Shown: positions 32,231 to 41,132, counted from the stretch's first letter. The stretch: DNA of 64,000 bases from Chloroflexota bacterium (GCA_016213105.1 JACRBN010000018.1:1-64000), one strand, 5' to 3'. Numbers and translations: made by a program. Notes: generated from the sequence alone by a model not told the origin.

Positions 32231-33489
32231 TGAACTTCCGTGCCTGGCGTGGATACGCATTGATCGCGCTTGGACTCGTCGTCCTGGGCGTGGGCCTGTA
32301 TTACCTCTGGCCGCGCACCTTCTGGAGCGAGGCCGAAGTCATCACCCTGCGCAGCTTATGGATCGGCAGCCTGCCCCCGCTCCCACCCGACCCGTCGAAC
32401 CGCTACGGTGACGATCCGCGCGCGGCGGCCCTGGGCGAGGATCTGTTCTACGATACGCGTTTCAGCAGCAACGGCGAGGTGGCCTGCGTCTCCTGTCACC
32501 TGCCGTTCCAGGGTTTTCAGGATGCTCTTCCGCTTGGGAAGGGTGTGGGCACCACCAATCGCCGCACCATGCCGATAGCGGGCACAGCCTACAGTCCGTG
32601 GATGTTTTGGGACGGGAGAAAGGACAGCCAGTGGGCGCAGGCCCTCGGTCCGTTGGAGAGCGCGGTGGAGCATGGCGGGGACCGCACGCAATATGCACAC
32701 CTGATTGCCAAGTATTATCGCTCGGATTATGAGCCCATCTTCGGCCCCCTGCCCGACCTGTCGCGCTTGCCCGCCCACGCGGGACCTGTGGCGGACACTG
32801 AGGCTTCCGCCGCCTGGGAGGCAATGCGACCCGAAGACCGCGAGGCCGTGACGCGCATCTACGCCAACATGGGCAAGGCCATAGCGGCCTACGAGCGAAC
32901 CGTCATGCCGACCCAGACGCGCCTCGACCGTTATGTCCAGGCTGTTGTCGAAAATGACTATCTCGCCATGCAGACCACGCTGACCTCGGATGAGATCGCG
33001 GGGCTGCAAGTGTTCATCCGTTACGGCAATTGCACCCGCTGCCATAACGGTCCGCTGTTGACCGACAACAGCTTCCACAACACAGGCGTCCCCGCCACGG
33101 AAGGCTTGCCCGAGGACACAGGCCGCGCCGCGGGCGCACAGCAGGTGCTGGCCGACGAGTTCAACTGTCTCAGCTCATACAGCGATGCCGTCCCTGAAGA
33201 TTGCGATGAACTGCGCTTCATGCTGGCCGAAGGAGACGAGTTGATGCGCGCCTTCAAAGTTCCCAGCCTGCGTGGCGTGGCGGAACGCGCCCCATACATG
33301 CACGCGGGCCAGTTCGCCAGCCTGGAGGAAGTGATTAGGCATTACAACCTGGCGCCCGCCGCGCCCGCAGGACATAACGAGCTGGAGGTCCTGAACCTGA
33401 CCGCGACCCAGATCAGGCAATTGATCGCCTTCCTGAAAACGCTCAGCCCCGAGATCAATTTCTACAAGACGCCAGGAACGGTGCAATAA
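32230..33489 (+). CDS. Di-haem cytochrome c peroxidase / MauG-family protein
   Basis: A 419-residue exported haem protein. An N-terminal anchor helix (about 9-28) precedes two CxxCH haem-binding motifs: CVSCH (about residue 85) and CTRCH (about 268). Other family blocks are GTAYSPWMFWDGRKDS, AIAAYERTVM and FKVPSLRGVAERAPYMHAGQF. It would reduce hydrogen peroxide, or oxidise a substrate as in MauG, outside the inner membrane. The start is the ATG at 32230, which overlaps the TGA of the YtkA-like gene (TGATG); a longer frame upstream is antisense overlap and not needed. Confidence 0.94.
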   Translation: MNFRAWRGYALIALGLVVLGVGLYYLWPRTFWSEAEVITLRSLWIGSLPPLPPDPSNRYGDDPRAAALGEDLFYDTRFSSNGEVACVSCHLPFQGFQDALPLGKGVGTTNRRTMPIAGTAYSPWMFWDGRKDSQWAQALGPLESAVEHGGDRTQYAHLIAKYYRSDYEPIFGPLPDLSRLPAHAGPVADTEASAAWEAMRPEDREAVTRIYANMGKAIAAYERTVMPTQTRLDRYVQAVVENDYLAMQTTLTSDEIAGLQVFIRYGNCTRCHNGPLLTDNSFHNTGVPATEGLPEDTGRAAGAQQVLADEFNCLSSYSDAVPEDCDELRFMLAEGDELMRAFKVPSLRGVAERAPYMHAGQFASLEEVIRHYNLAPAAPAGHNELEVLNLTATQIRQLIAFLKTLSPEINFYKTPGTVQ

Positions 33490-33581
33490 GCCTGTCCAAA
33501 AAATCGGAGTGTAGACTTTAGTTTGCTTGAACATTGCGGACTGCTTTGTAGATTAACAATTAAATCTAACCATAAAGTACC

Positions 33582-33711
33582 TTCGCCCTGAGCGGAGCGA
33601 GGCGATAGCCGAGCGTAGTCGAAGGGCAGATGAGCAAGGTACTGGTGTTTTCTGCTTACACACCCTTCGACTACGCCACGCCAAGAGCGCGCGGCTCCGC
33701 TCAGGGCGTAG
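33582..33711. repeat. Inverted pair of interspersed repeats
   Basis: The left unit 33582-33626 starts TTCGCCCTGAGCGGAGCGAG and ends GTAGTCGAAGGG. The right unit 33663-33711 is its imperfect reverse complement (starts CCCTTCGACTACGC, ends CTCCGCTCAGGGCG). The units are separated by 36 bp. This is a BIME-like arrangement of a widespread CTTCGACTACGCTCAGG-type repeat. Confidence 0.75.
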
Positions 33712-33862
33712 AATCTGCTGAAATTTATTGCTCGATTAATTTGGAAAAGTACGATAACCCGCGCTCCGTGAACTTTCGGATGGGCACATATCCGACTTCA
33801 CATTCTGAATGCAGTTCCATTGCATCCAGAATGGTTTTTGAGGGAAATTCACGCATGTGTTG

Positions 33863-33868
33863 TATAAT
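33863..33868 (+). promoter_or_regulatory. -10 box directly before the NYN gene start
   Basis: Consensus TATAAT only six bases upstream of the ATG at 33875. Transcription would begin at or beside the A of the start codon, giving a leaderless mRNA; no ribosome-binding site is present, in agreement. Confidence 0.55.
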
Positions 33869-33874
33869 CGACGC

Positions 33875-34687
33875 ATGACTGATGAACAACTTTCCTCCCT
33901 TCCGCGCCACAAGATCGCAATGCTGATCGACGGCGACAACGCCCAGGCGGGCCTGCTCGCCCAAATGCTGGTGGAGGCCGCCCGTTATGGGCAGGTCACC
34001 GTCCGTCGTATTTACGGGGACTGGACCACCTCCAGCATGAACTCGTGGAAGGAAACGCTCAACTTCCACGCCTTCCAGCCCATCCAGCAATTCCGCTACA
34101 CGGTGGGCAAGAACGCCACCGACAGCGCCATGATCATCGACGCGATGGACATCCTGCACTCGGGCGTGGTGGAGGGTTTCTGCCTGGTCTCCTCCGACAG
34201 CGATTACACGCGCCTGGCCACCCGCATCCGTGAGACGGGCATCTTTGTGATGGGTCTCGGTGAAAAGAAGACGCCCAAGCCCTTCGTCAATGCCTGCGAT
34301 GTTTTCGTCTACACCGAAAACCTGGTGACGGAAAAGAAGAAGCCGCGCCCCGCCACAAGCACAAGAAAGAAGAACGAAGACAAACACGCCAAGTCGGATA
34401 AATCCGAGGTCGAAAAAATCGAGGCGGAAAAGGCCGAGGCAGAAAAAGCCGAAGCGGATCCGATGCCGATCCTGGAGCAGGCCTTCGAAATGGCCGTGCG
34501 CGAGGATGGCTGGGCGCGCCTGGACGTGATGGGCACCAACCTGTACCAGCTTGATCCCAGCTTCGACCCGCGCACCTATGGGCAAAAGCAGCTTTCCCGT
34601 CTGGTGCGCAGCTTGAAGGGCGCCTTCGAGATGCGTTCGCAGGAAATCGACGGTTCGATCCTGATCTATGTGAAGATGAAAGAGTAA
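33875..34687 (+). CDS. NYN (LabA/PIN-like) domain protein with C-terminal OST-HTH-like domain
   Basis: A 270-residue predicted RNA-processing nuclease or RNA-binding protein. The NYN domain has the acidic triad: MLIDGDNAQ (about 20-28), KNATDSAMIIDAMD (about 80-93) and LVSSDSDYTRLA (about 105-116), ending GLGEKKTP. A highly charged linker follows (about 155-195; Lys/Glu/Ala repeats such as EKIEAEKAEAEKAEAE). The C-terminal domain of about 70 residues looks like the OST-HTH/LOTUS fold (LEQAFEMAVREDGWARLDVMGTNL). The ATG at 33875 is chosen because of the -10 box immediately upstream. Confidence 0.9.
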   Translation: MTDEQLSSLPRHKIAMLIDGDNAQAGLLAQMLVEAARYGQVTVRRIYGDWTTSSMNSWKETLNFHAFQPIQQFRYTVGKNATDSAMIIDAMDILHSGVVEGFCLVSSDSDYTRLATRIRETGIFVMGLGEKKTPKPFVNACDVFVYTENLVTEKKKPRPATSTRKKNEDKHAKSDKSEVEKIEAEKAEAEKAEADPMPILEQAFEMAVREDGWARLDVMGTNLYQLDPSFDPRTYGQKQLSRLVRSLKGAFEMRSQEIDGSILIYVKMKE

Positions 34688-34717
34688 TCCTCATTCGGGC
34701 CGGGGAAGGGAATTGTC

Positions 34718-34993
34718 ATGAACATTTCAGCCATTCTTTTGATCCCGTTTGGCATCCTGGTGGTTGCTTTATGGTATTGGATCAAAATCATCCTGCGCGG
34801 TCATCCCGAGTACAGAACCGACATGTTGCGCCAACACACCCGTGATATTGCGAATTTTCACGACCTGATCACGTGGGAAAAAAATCCTCAGAAAAAGACC
34901 CAATACATGGCTCTGCTCGTGGCTTTCTATGCCACCCTGCTTGCGGCCCTCGGCGATTTTCTGATTTATTTCGTCAACATCTACAACAAATAG
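34718..34993 (+). CDS. Small membrane protein, unknown
   Basis: A 91-residue protein with two hydrophobic helices (ISAILLIPFGILVVALWYWI at the N-terminus, and YMALLVAFYATLLAALGDFLIYFV at the C-terminus) and a polar middle of about 40 residues. No family recognised. A strong GGAAGGGAA precedes the ATG. It lies 30 bp after the NYN gene and 43 bp before the zinc-ribbon gene, probably in one transcript. Confidence 0.75.
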   Translation: MNISAILLIPFGILVVALWYWIKIILRGHPEYRTDMLRQHTRDIANFHDLITWEKNPQKKTQYMALLVAFYATLLAALGDFLIYFVNIYNK

Positions 34994-35036
34994 TCGCGCA
35001 GTCTTCGCTGCCAAGGGTGTCAGGAGATCGAAATTC

Positions 35037-35567
35037 ATGAACGCTGCCAGCAGTATCGGTGGTTGGCTCATCACCAAACTGGCCGACTACGCCATGAATA
35101 AAATGCTGGAAAAATTTGGCCTGTTCGATGCCACCTGCGGGAAATGCAATGCCACCAATTCTTCCATCGTGATCCCGGAGGGTCGGACGGTTTCCATTAC
35201 CTGCGCAACGTGCGGACATACGGGGCAGGTTCACATTGCCAGCCTGGAAAACCTGTCCATTCAACATGCGGGGCACGTGCAGGTGAACGCAGTCCAGGCG
35301 AATATCACCACCACCTCCGCCACGATCGACGCGGGGAATGCGAACGTCATCACCCAATCTGCCAACATCCACATCAACGGCGAGGCCCATTTTGTGGGCA
35401 GCCCAGGCAAGCCGCCTGCCCCCAGCCAGGTGATCGACGCGCAGGTCGTGCCCGAGTCCACTCTGCAGCTCACGGACGGAAACAACCTGGAGCAGGAGAT
35501 CACCAGCCTGCGGGAGAAAGTCGCCAGACTCGAAGAACGCTTGAACGGGAAAACAAATCCGTCCTGA
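35037..35567 (+). CDS. Zinc-ribbon protein with a repetitive beta-rich middle and coiled-coil tail
   Basis: A 176-residue protein. An amphipathic N-terminus (about 1-28) precedes a four-Cys zinc ribbon (CGKC, then CATC, about 34-62). The middle, about 65-120, has short repeats ending in Ile/Val (VNAVQANITTTSATIDAGNA, then VITQSANIHING) that look like stacked beta strands. The last 30 residues form a likely coiled coil (EQEITSLREKVARLEERL). Not a family I recognise. AGGAG precedes the start. Confidence 0.75.
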   Translation: MNAASSIGGWLITKLADYAMNKMLEKFGLFDATCGKCNATNSSIVIPEGRTVSITCATCGHTGQVHIASLENLSIQHAGHVQVNAVQANITTTSATIDAGNANVITQSANIHINGEAHFVGSPGKPPAPSQVIDAQVVPESTLQLTDGNNLEQEITSLREKVARLEERLNGKTNPS

Positions 35568-35595
35568 ACGGGTTTCACTGCACGCTGATACATCG

Positions 35596-35626
35596 AGGCG
35601 GACTCTTGCAAGAGTCCGCCTCCTGT
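35596..35626 (+). terminator. Strong hairpin between convergent genes, probable terminator
   Basis: Near-perfect palindrome AGGCGGACTCTT / AAGAGTCCGCCT (35596-35607 with 35610-35621), followed by CCTGTTTTA. The T run is short. It separates the zinc-ribbon gene from the convergent dehydratase gene. Confidence 0.65.
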
Positions 35627-35627
35627 T

Positions 35628-35963
35628 TTACATCAGCCCGTCCGTCTTGGCCGCCATGATGAAATCGTTTCGGTGCAAGCCCTTGATCTTGTGCGTCCAC
35701 CACTGCACGCTGACCCGGCCCCATTCGGTGACGATCAGCGGATGGTGGTCCTCCTTCTCGGCGATCAGCGCGACCTTGTTGGTGAAGGCCACCGCTTCGA
35801 TGAAGTTCCTGAATTTGAAGATGCGCTCCAGGTGCGGGATCCCCTCCCGTGTAACGATCTGCCAATCGGGGACCTGTGGGTGCAGTTCGGCGATCTCGGC
35901 CTCTGTTACGGTCGGCTCGCCGCCACGGCAGGCCGCACATTTGAATTGAGCCAGTTCAGTCAT
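35628..35963 (-). CDS. 4a-hydroxytetrahydrobiopterin dehydratase (pterin carbinolamine dehydratase)
   Basis: A 111-residue enzyme of the PCD/DCoH family that dehydrates 4a-hydroxy-tetrahydropterin. The signature E-K-E-D-H-H-P plus W-G-R-V-S-V-Q-W-W-T-H is present (EDHHPLIVTEWGRVSVQWWTHK). The start MTELAQFKC at 35963 fits family length; the frame extends further upstream but without homology. An N-terminal CAACRGG suggests a partial metal-binding or degenerate segment often seen in bacterial members. No aromatic hydroxylase is nearby, so its partner is unknown. Confidence 0.93.
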   Translation of the reverse strand: MTELAQFKCAACRGGEPTVTEAEIAELHPQVPDWQIVTREGIPHLERIFKFRNFIEAVAFTNKVALIAEKEDHHPLIVTEWGRVSVQWWTHKIKGLHRNDFIMAAKTDGLM

Positions 35964-36055
35964 TACAACACCTCGATTGATAAAAAAAAGAATATGGATC
36001 AAGTATATCTGAAATTGATTTGATGCGCTTGCAAAGACACAAGGAAGCTTGGAAT

Positions 36056-37387
36056 TTAGTTTTTTAAGGCTGAGCGCGCATGCCCGGTCAATTCAGCCAC
36101 TTCGCGGTTAATGCGCTGAACCGCAGGCACATCGTCAGCAGAAATACCCTGTTCGTGCATCCTGCGCGCCAGCAGGGTGACGATGCTGCGCAGGCTGCAT
36201 AAATGGGTAAACGCCGACCCGAACAGGGATCGATCCACAAGCTGAAGGTACTGTTCCAACTGGCGGCTGGCATGAAGCTGGTATACAAAGGCTTCATCGA
36301 ACCGGGTGAGGATTTCCACCATAGAACGCTGATGGATGTTGCCGTAGCCTTCCCCGGCCTGCGAAAGACGGCAGGTCGCCAACTCGCCATTCGCCTTGAT
36401 GGTCAGCGACGGACTGAGACGATAAAAATTGCGGCAATACAATGCGTGGCTGCGCTCATCCAGGATGGGAAACTGCATCCTGTCATCCCCTGCGCCGTTG
36501 CCGATATCAATGAAATTGCTGATGGAATTCCCTGGGTCGAGCAATAGCCGCTGAGCGCGTTTCTGCAAGGGAGTATGCGCGTCAAAGTTATAAATCAGGC
36601 TGGCGGGTTCGGCCAGGAAAGAAATCGTCTGTTCCTCCGTCCACTCGGGGCGGGTCAGAAGAGAAACATGCGGAAAAAGGCCAGCCTGCCCGACACGTTC
36701 CAATCCGCGCAGGATTTTTTGGTATAACCCAGGCTGGTGGCGGGATCGATCATGCTCCCCGCCTGGGCCATCCAGGCTGAACGTCACGTAATCAACTCCA
36801 CAGCGCTTCAACTCATCAAGATAGGTCTGCTCGTTGGCAAAAAATTGTCCTGCCGCCTGAAAGTTTTCCTGCTCGAGCCACCAGCCGTTGGTGTAGAGCG
36901 AAACAAGAATATCCTTGCCCCGTGAGCGAATATGTTCGACAACCTTCAGCCAGCCGTTTCCGTAGCGCGAAACTTCACCACCGATGAAATCAAAATGTCG
37001 TATCCCCATACGGATGAAAGCATCGGCTGCTTCCATCAGTAATCTGGGATTCGATTCTGTCACACGCGGGACCTGCGCATTGTAGCAATGAGCGCAGTTG
37101 AAATTGCAGTGTGTGGTGTATTCGAAGATCACCCTTTCAAGATGTTCGAATGGATTGCGGCGATACCGTAGCTGTATTTTCCCCTGATCAACAGCTTCAT
37201 CCACCTGTTCAATGAGATGCTCCGACAGCATAACATTGTGAATGGTTGAATCTACGTATAGCGCGCAGGTTCCTGTCCAAAGATCGAGCAGCACATCGGT
37301 CTCTGGGGAATCGCCCAGGTGAAGCTGATTCGTGCGGATCAGATGGCGTGTGACCATCCAGCCGTAATAGCTGAGTCTGATGTTCAT
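36056..37387 (-). CDS. Radical SAM protein with SPASM-like C-terminus
   Basis: A 443-residue protein. The N-terminal region of about 85 residues precedes the cluster motif CNFNCAHC (C-x3-C-x2-C) for the SAM-cleaving 4Fe-4S cluster, then FDFIGGEVSRYGNGWL (GGE motif) and FSLDGPGGEHDRSR. The C-terminal part has CRNFYRLSPSLTIKANGELATCRLS and GYGNIHQRSMVEIL, resembling SPASM auxiliary-cluster domains of peptide-modifying or maturase enzymes. The ATG at 37387 begins MNIRLSYYG; no ribosome-binding site is clear. It lies 49 bp after tal-pgi. No precursor peptide gene is apparent nearby, so the substrate is unknown. Confidence 0.88.
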   Translation of the reverse strand: MNIRLSYYGWMVTRHLIRTNQLHLGDSPETDVLLDLWTGTCALYVDSTIHNVMLSEHLIEQVDEAVDQGKIQLRYRRNPFEHLERVIFEYTTHCNFNCAHCYNAQVPRVTESNPRLLMEAADAFIRMGIRHFDFIGGEVSRYGNGWLKVVEHIRSRGKDILVSLYTNGWWLEQENFQAAGQFFANEQTYLDELKRCGVDYVTFSLDGPGGEHDRSRHQPGLYQKILRGLERVGQAGLFPHVSLLTRPEWTEEQTISFLAEPASLIYNFDAHTPLQKRAQRLLLDPGNSISNFIDIGNGAGDDRMQFPILDERSHALYCRNFYRLSPSLTIKANGELATCRLSQAGEGYGNIHQRSMVEILTRFDEAFVYQLHASRQLEQYLQLVDRSLFGSAFTHLCSLRSIVTLLARRMHEQGISADDVPAVQRINREVAELTGHARSALKN

Positions 37388-37436
37388 CGAGGTGGGTAAT
37401 AAAAAAGTCAGGGACGGCTCGCGCCGTCCCTGTGAT

Positions 37437-40124
37437 TTACAGAAGATCCACCAGATTGTCCACTGTGTCCACATTGGGCAGGTGGATGCGCAGGGCACGG
37501 CGTCCGCGGGCGCGCAGGGCTTCGTAGTCGCCGAGGGCCTGGGCGCGCTCCAGGGTGCGGAAGCTCATGCCCTGGGTCGGGATGTCCAGGTCGGGCGTTG
37601 TATCCGCCACGATCTGGATGAACACACCGCTGTCGGGGCCGCCCTTGTGGAGCTGGCCGGTCGAGTGCTGGAAACGCGGGCCGAAGCCGACGGTCGTGGC
37701 GCAGCCCGTCTGCGTGCGCAGGGCCATGCGGAATTGGGTCAGCGCGGCGGCAGTGACAGCATTGCGCGGCAGGTAGGCATTGACGGCCAGATAATCGCCC
37801 GCCTTCACCTGTCCGAGCAGGCTCTTCAACGCGGACTTGGCCTCGGCCAGCGGCGTCAGGTCGCTTTCGGGCAGGGCGCCGTTCTGCTGATACTCGGCGA
37901 TCTTGGCCTTGGTCATCTCCTTGGCGTCCTGCACGTCAGGCTGGTCGAAGGCGTTCACGCCCAGGATGTGGCAGGCCATGACCGTGGCAATCTCCCAGCG
38001 GTACATCTCAGCCGCCAAGGCGTAGGAATCGGGCAGGTTGAAGTCGATCACGGGGAAGCCCGCGCCGCGCAGTTTCATCACGGCGGCGTCGTGCTCGCCC
38101 GACTGGCGCAGATAGACGAACAACCGATCCGCGCCATAGACGGAGGGAGCGCCGACAGGCTCGCCATCCACGGGGATGATGCCCTTGCCGAACTTGCCGC
38201 TGGACTCGGCCACGATCTGCTCGATCCACGAACCGAGCGGAGCCAGTTCGGGATCGCTCAGGACCGTCAGCTTGTCCCGGCCTGCGAGAGCGGATTCGGC
38301 CACAACGGCTCCCAGCACCAGGCCAGGGTTGCGCGCGGCGGGGACATCGGCCAGCGACTGATCGCGCATCCACGCGGCGCGCTCGAGGAACTGGTTCAAA
38401 TCCACGCCAACCAGCGCGGCGGGCACCAACCCAAAATGCGTCAACGCGGAGTAGCGCCCGCCCACCATCGAGTCGGCGTTGAAGATCTTGCGGAAGCCGC
38501 GTTCCTTGGCGAGCGCCTCCAGCGAGGTGCCCGCGTCGGTGGTGACAATGAAGCGTGAGCCGTCGCCCTTAGACAGCTCCCAGAAGTAGTTAAAACCTGC
38601 CATCACCTCGGCCGTGCCGCCCGATTTGCTGGCCACGATGTACAGCGTCTCGGAGGGCGGGAAGTGTTTTCCCGCCTCAGCCGCCTGGACAGGGTCGGTC
38701 GAGTCGAGGATCGAGAGTTGATAGCTGGGGTGTGGGAAGAACAGCGAGAAGACCTCGGGCGTGAGCGAGGAGCCGCCCATGCCAATGACCAGAAATTTAT
38801 GGATACCCTGCGCGTGGACTTCGTCCGCGAAGGCTTGAATGTCCGCAATCGCCGCGCGGGAAGTGATGGGTGAATCCAGCCAGCCGAGGCGGATGGTCAC
38901 TTCCTTCGTGCCCGCCGCGTCGGAGGGGTCGGCCCACAGCGCGGGGTCATGGCTCCAGATGCGGGCGGGAACGGAATCCGCTTCGAGCTGGGCCACGCGC
39001 TGGGAAACGGAACCAGCCAACGCTCCAAGCTGGGCGGCGGCGACCTTTCGTCGTTTCTCGATGGTATCCAGCAATTGCGCGAACGCATCCGCAAAGGACT
39101 TGACACCCTCATCCTCCAGCTCCTGGGTAACGGCATCCATTGAGATGCCCGCTGCTGCGAGGCTGGCCAGGGCAGACTTGGATTCATCCAGCCCGCGCGT
39201 GAGCGTGACCGCGGCCACGCCGTGATCGCGGAAGGCGTCCAACGTGGCGGGCGGCACGGTGTTGACCGTGTCGGTGCCGATCAGGTTGTCGACGTAGATG
39301 GTGTCGGGGTAGGCGGGATTCTTGGTGCTGGTCGAAGCCCACAGCGGACGCTGGACGCGCGCGCCGTGACGGGCCTTGAGCGTCGCAAAGCGCGCCGTGG
39401 TGAAGGTTTCCTCGAAGGCGTGATAGGCCAGCTTGGCATTGGCGGTTGCGGCCTGTCCGCACAGCGGAGAGTTCTCGGGCAGGCACGGGTCGATCTTGCT
39501 GTCGACGCGCGAGATGAAGAACGAGGCCACCGAGGCGATGCGGTCGATGGGCTGACCTGTGGCGGCGCGGTCTTCGAGGCCGCCCAAGTAGGCGTCCATC
39601 ACTTCGGCATAACGCGCCAGCGAAAAGATCAGCGTGACGTTGACGTTGATGCCCGCCGCGATGGCCTTGCGAATGGCGGGGATGCCTTCCTTTGTGGCGG
39701 GGATCTTGACCATCAGGTTCGGGCGATTGACGCGCTCCCAAAGCTGCAAGGCCTGCTGAAAGGTGCCTTCCGTGTCGCGAGCCAGGAAGGGACTGACTTC
39801 GAGGCTGACATAGCCATCGCCGCCGTTGCTTTCATCGTACAGCGGACGGAACAAGTCGGTGGCGGCGCGGATGTCTTCGACTGCCAATTGCCAGAAGATG
39901 CGTTCCGCATCCCAGCCCGACCAGGCCAGCGGAGTCAAGGCCGCGTCGTAATCGTTGGTCTTGGCGATGGCGTTGTTGAAGATGGTCGGGTTGGAGGTCA
40001 CGCCACGGATGTCGCCGCGCTCGATCATGGCCTTGAGTTCGCCGCTTTCGAGCAGGCGGCGCTGGATGTTGTCGTACCAAAGGGATTGGCCGAGGGAGGT
40101 TAGTTTTTCAATGGGTGTTGTCAT
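37437..40124 (-). CDS. tal-pgi: Bifunctional transaldolase / glucose-6-phosphate isomerase
   Basis: An 895-residue natural fusion. The N-terminal transaldolase (about 1-365) has [13 protein letters not shown] and [15 protein letters not shown] with the Schiff-base region [12 protein letters not shown]. The C-terminal phosphoglucose isomerase (about 430-894) has [38 protein letters not shown] and the end block [13 protein letters not shown]. It joins the non-oxidative pentose-phosphate step with entry to glycolysis. Such fusions are known in several bacterial phyla. It is in the tkt-rpiB operon, separated from rpiB by an inserted four-helix-bundle gene. Confidence 0.96.
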   Translation of the reverse strand: MTTPIEKLTSLGQSLWYDNIQRRLLESGELKAMIERGDIRGVTSNPTIFNNAIAKTNDYDAALTPLAWSGWDAERIFWQLAVEDIRAATDLFRPLYDESNGGDGYVSLEVSPFLARDTEGTFQQALQLWERVNRPNLMVKIPATKEGIPAIRKAIAAGINVNVTLIFSLARYAEVMDAYLGGLEDRAATGQPIDRIASVASFFISRVDSKIDPCLPENSPLCGQAATANAKLAYHAFEETFTTARFATLKARHGARVQRPLWASTSTKNPAYPDTIYVDNLIGTDTVNTVPPATLDAFRDHGVAAVTLTRGLDESKSALASLAAAGISMDAVTQELEDEGVKSFADAFAQLLDTIEKRRKVAAAQLGALAGSVSQRVAQLEADSVPARIWSHDPALWADPSDAAGTKEVTIRLGWLDSPITSRAAIADIQAFADEVHAQGIHKFLVIGMGGSSLTPEVFSLFFPHPSYQLSILDSTDPVQAAEAGKHFPPSETLYIVASKSGGTAEVMAGFNYFWELSKGDGSRFIVTTDAGTSLEALAKERGFRKIFNADSMVGGRYSALTHFGLVPAALVGVDLNQFLERAAWMRDQSLADVPAARNPGLVLGAVVAESALAGRDKLTVLSDPELAPLGSWIEQIVAESSGKFGKGIIPVDGEPVGAPSVYGADRLFVYLRQSGEHDAAVMKLRGAGFPVIDFNLPDSYALAAEMYRWEIATVMACHILGVNAFDQPDVQDAKEMTKAKIAEYQQNGALPESDLTPLAEAKSALKSLLGQVKAGDYLAVNAYLPRNAVTAAALTQFRMALRTQTGCATTVGFGPRFQHSTGQLHKGGPDSGVFIQIVADTTPDLDIPTQGMSFRTLERAQALGDYEALRARGRRALRIHLPNVDTVDNLVDLL

Positions 40125-40170
40125 AGTTGTTTCCAAGTTTGAAGGTTTATAGGTTGGCGGGTTCAGTTGC
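40125..40170. repeat. AAC-CTT-type repeat tract, right of the four-helix-bundle gene stop
   Basis: Degenerate tract (minus strand CCAACCTATAAACCTTCAAACTTGG) of the same composition as the larger tract at 40575-40680, immediately bordering the 3' end of the four-helix-bundle gene. Confidence 0.55.
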
Positions 40171-40572
40171 GTATTCAGCGGAGTCTTCACGCAAAGCACG
40201 GGATTGTGGATGGCTTTCAAGGTACGAAATAAAACGGGCAATTTGACGGGATGCCTTTTCCGCCATTTGAAACAAATTGGTAAACTGCTCTTCACTCAAG
40301 TAATTCATATCGCGGGCAACATACAATTGTGAACGAACTTCACCAGCCGATGCTTTTGCAATACTCAAATATCGAATGAATTGCTGTTGTGTCTGGGATT
40401 CAAACCCTTCCGCAATATTGCTCATCACCGAAACGGATGCGCGGCGGATTTGATCTTTCAGACCGAAATCACGAGCGAATGTCCCTTGCTCTGTGGCAGA
40501 GTAGATCATCCTGGTCAGGTCACGCGCAGTTTGCCATGCCTCGATTTCTTCAAAGCGTTTGATGGTTGGCAT
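40147..40572 (-). CDS. Four-helix-bundle protein (23S rRNA intervening-sequence type)
   Basis: A 141-residue protein of the S23/IVP family: [61 protein letters not shown] and a terminal helix. All family blocks are intact. Members are encoded in 23S rRNA intervening sequences and in scattered chromosomal copies; function unknown beyond presumed nucleic-acid or structural roles. It is more AT-rich than the flanking metabolic genes and is bordered on both sides by repeat tracts, so it looks like an insertion between rpiB and tal-pgi. Confidence 0.93.
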   Translation of the reverse strand: MPTIKRFEEIEAWQTARDLTRMIYSATEQGTFARDFGLKDQIRRASVSVMSNIAEGFESQTQQQFIRYLSIAKASAGEVRSQLYVARDMNYLSEEQFTNLFQMAEKASRQIARFISYLESHPQSRALREDSAEYATEPANL

Positions 40573-40574
40573 GA

Positions 40575-40680
40575 TAACTCCGGTTTGCAAGTTTTCAAGT
40601 TGGAAGGTTGGAAAGTTTGTAGATTCAAGAATCAACCTGCAAACTTCTTAACCTTTTAACCTTCCAACGTTTTTCCTTCT
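40575..40680. repeat. Repeat tract with inverted symmetry upstream of the four-helix-bundle gene
   Basis: The plus strand reads GGTTTGCAAGTTTTCAAGTTGG, then GAAGGTTGGAAAGTTTG, followed by ...AACTTCTTAACCTTTTAACCTTCCAAC on the opposite sense. The two halves are imperfect inverted repeats about a centre near 40625. The right part overlaps the last codons of rpiB. Confidence 0.6.
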
Positions 40681-41126
40681 TCCAGTTTATGGATCTTCGC
40701 CACGCGCCGCGCCAGGCGTTCACCGCCTGGTTTGTCGCCCTCATATTCCGTATTCAAAAACGCAGGCACCAGCACCTTGACCAGTTCGGGGCCGATCACG
40801 CGGCCGCCGAGGCAAAGCACGTTCATGTCATCGTGCAGGACGCCCTGCATGGCAGAATAGGTGTCATGGCAGATCGAGGCGTAGACGCCCTTCATCTTGT
40901 TGGCCGCAATGCATGCGCCGATGCCCGAGCCGCAGACCAAGATTCCGCGTTCGGCCTGACCGCTTTGGATGGCGCGCCCGACCTTCTCGGCAAAATCGGG
41001 AAAGTCCACACTGGCGGTGGAATCCGTGCCCAGGTCGATGGCTTCATGACCCGCGGCGCGCACGGCCTCGATCACGGTCGCTTTCAGCGGGAAGCCCGCA
41101 TGGTCACCGGCAATAGCAATTTTCAT
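40656..41126 (-). CDS. rpiB: Ribose-5-phosphate isomerase B
   Basis: A 156-residue LacA/RpiB family enzyme interconverting ribose 5-phosphate and ribulose 5-phosphate. Motifs: IAGDHAGFPLK, catalytic Cys block ILVCGSGIGACIAANK, ICHDTYSAMQGVLHDDMNVLCLGGRVIG. The start ATG at 41126 is 6 bp after the preceding small gene. Its last codons (EEGKTLEG) are partly repeat-derived. Part of the tkt operon. Confidence 0.95.
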   Translation of the reverse strand: MKIAIAGDHAGFPLKATVIEAVRAAGHEAIDLGTDSTASVDFPDFAEKVGRAIQSGQAERGILVCGSGIGACIAANKMKGVYASICHDTYSAMQGVLHDDMNVLCLGGRVIGPELVKVLVPAFLNTEYEGDKPGGERLARRVAKIHKLEEGKTLEG

Positions 41127-41132
41127 TTTTCC

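Larger units (their letters stand above)
33490..33874. other. Intergenic region with a pair of inverted repeats
   Basis: 385 bp without a convincing gene. It holds an inverted pair of repeats (separate entry) and, at its right end, the promoter-like TATAAT of the NYN gene. Confidence 0.6.

Noticed and set aside
33582-33711. CRISPR-like repeat pair
   Set aside because: Only two units, in inverted orientation and imperfect; no regular spacers and no cas genes.
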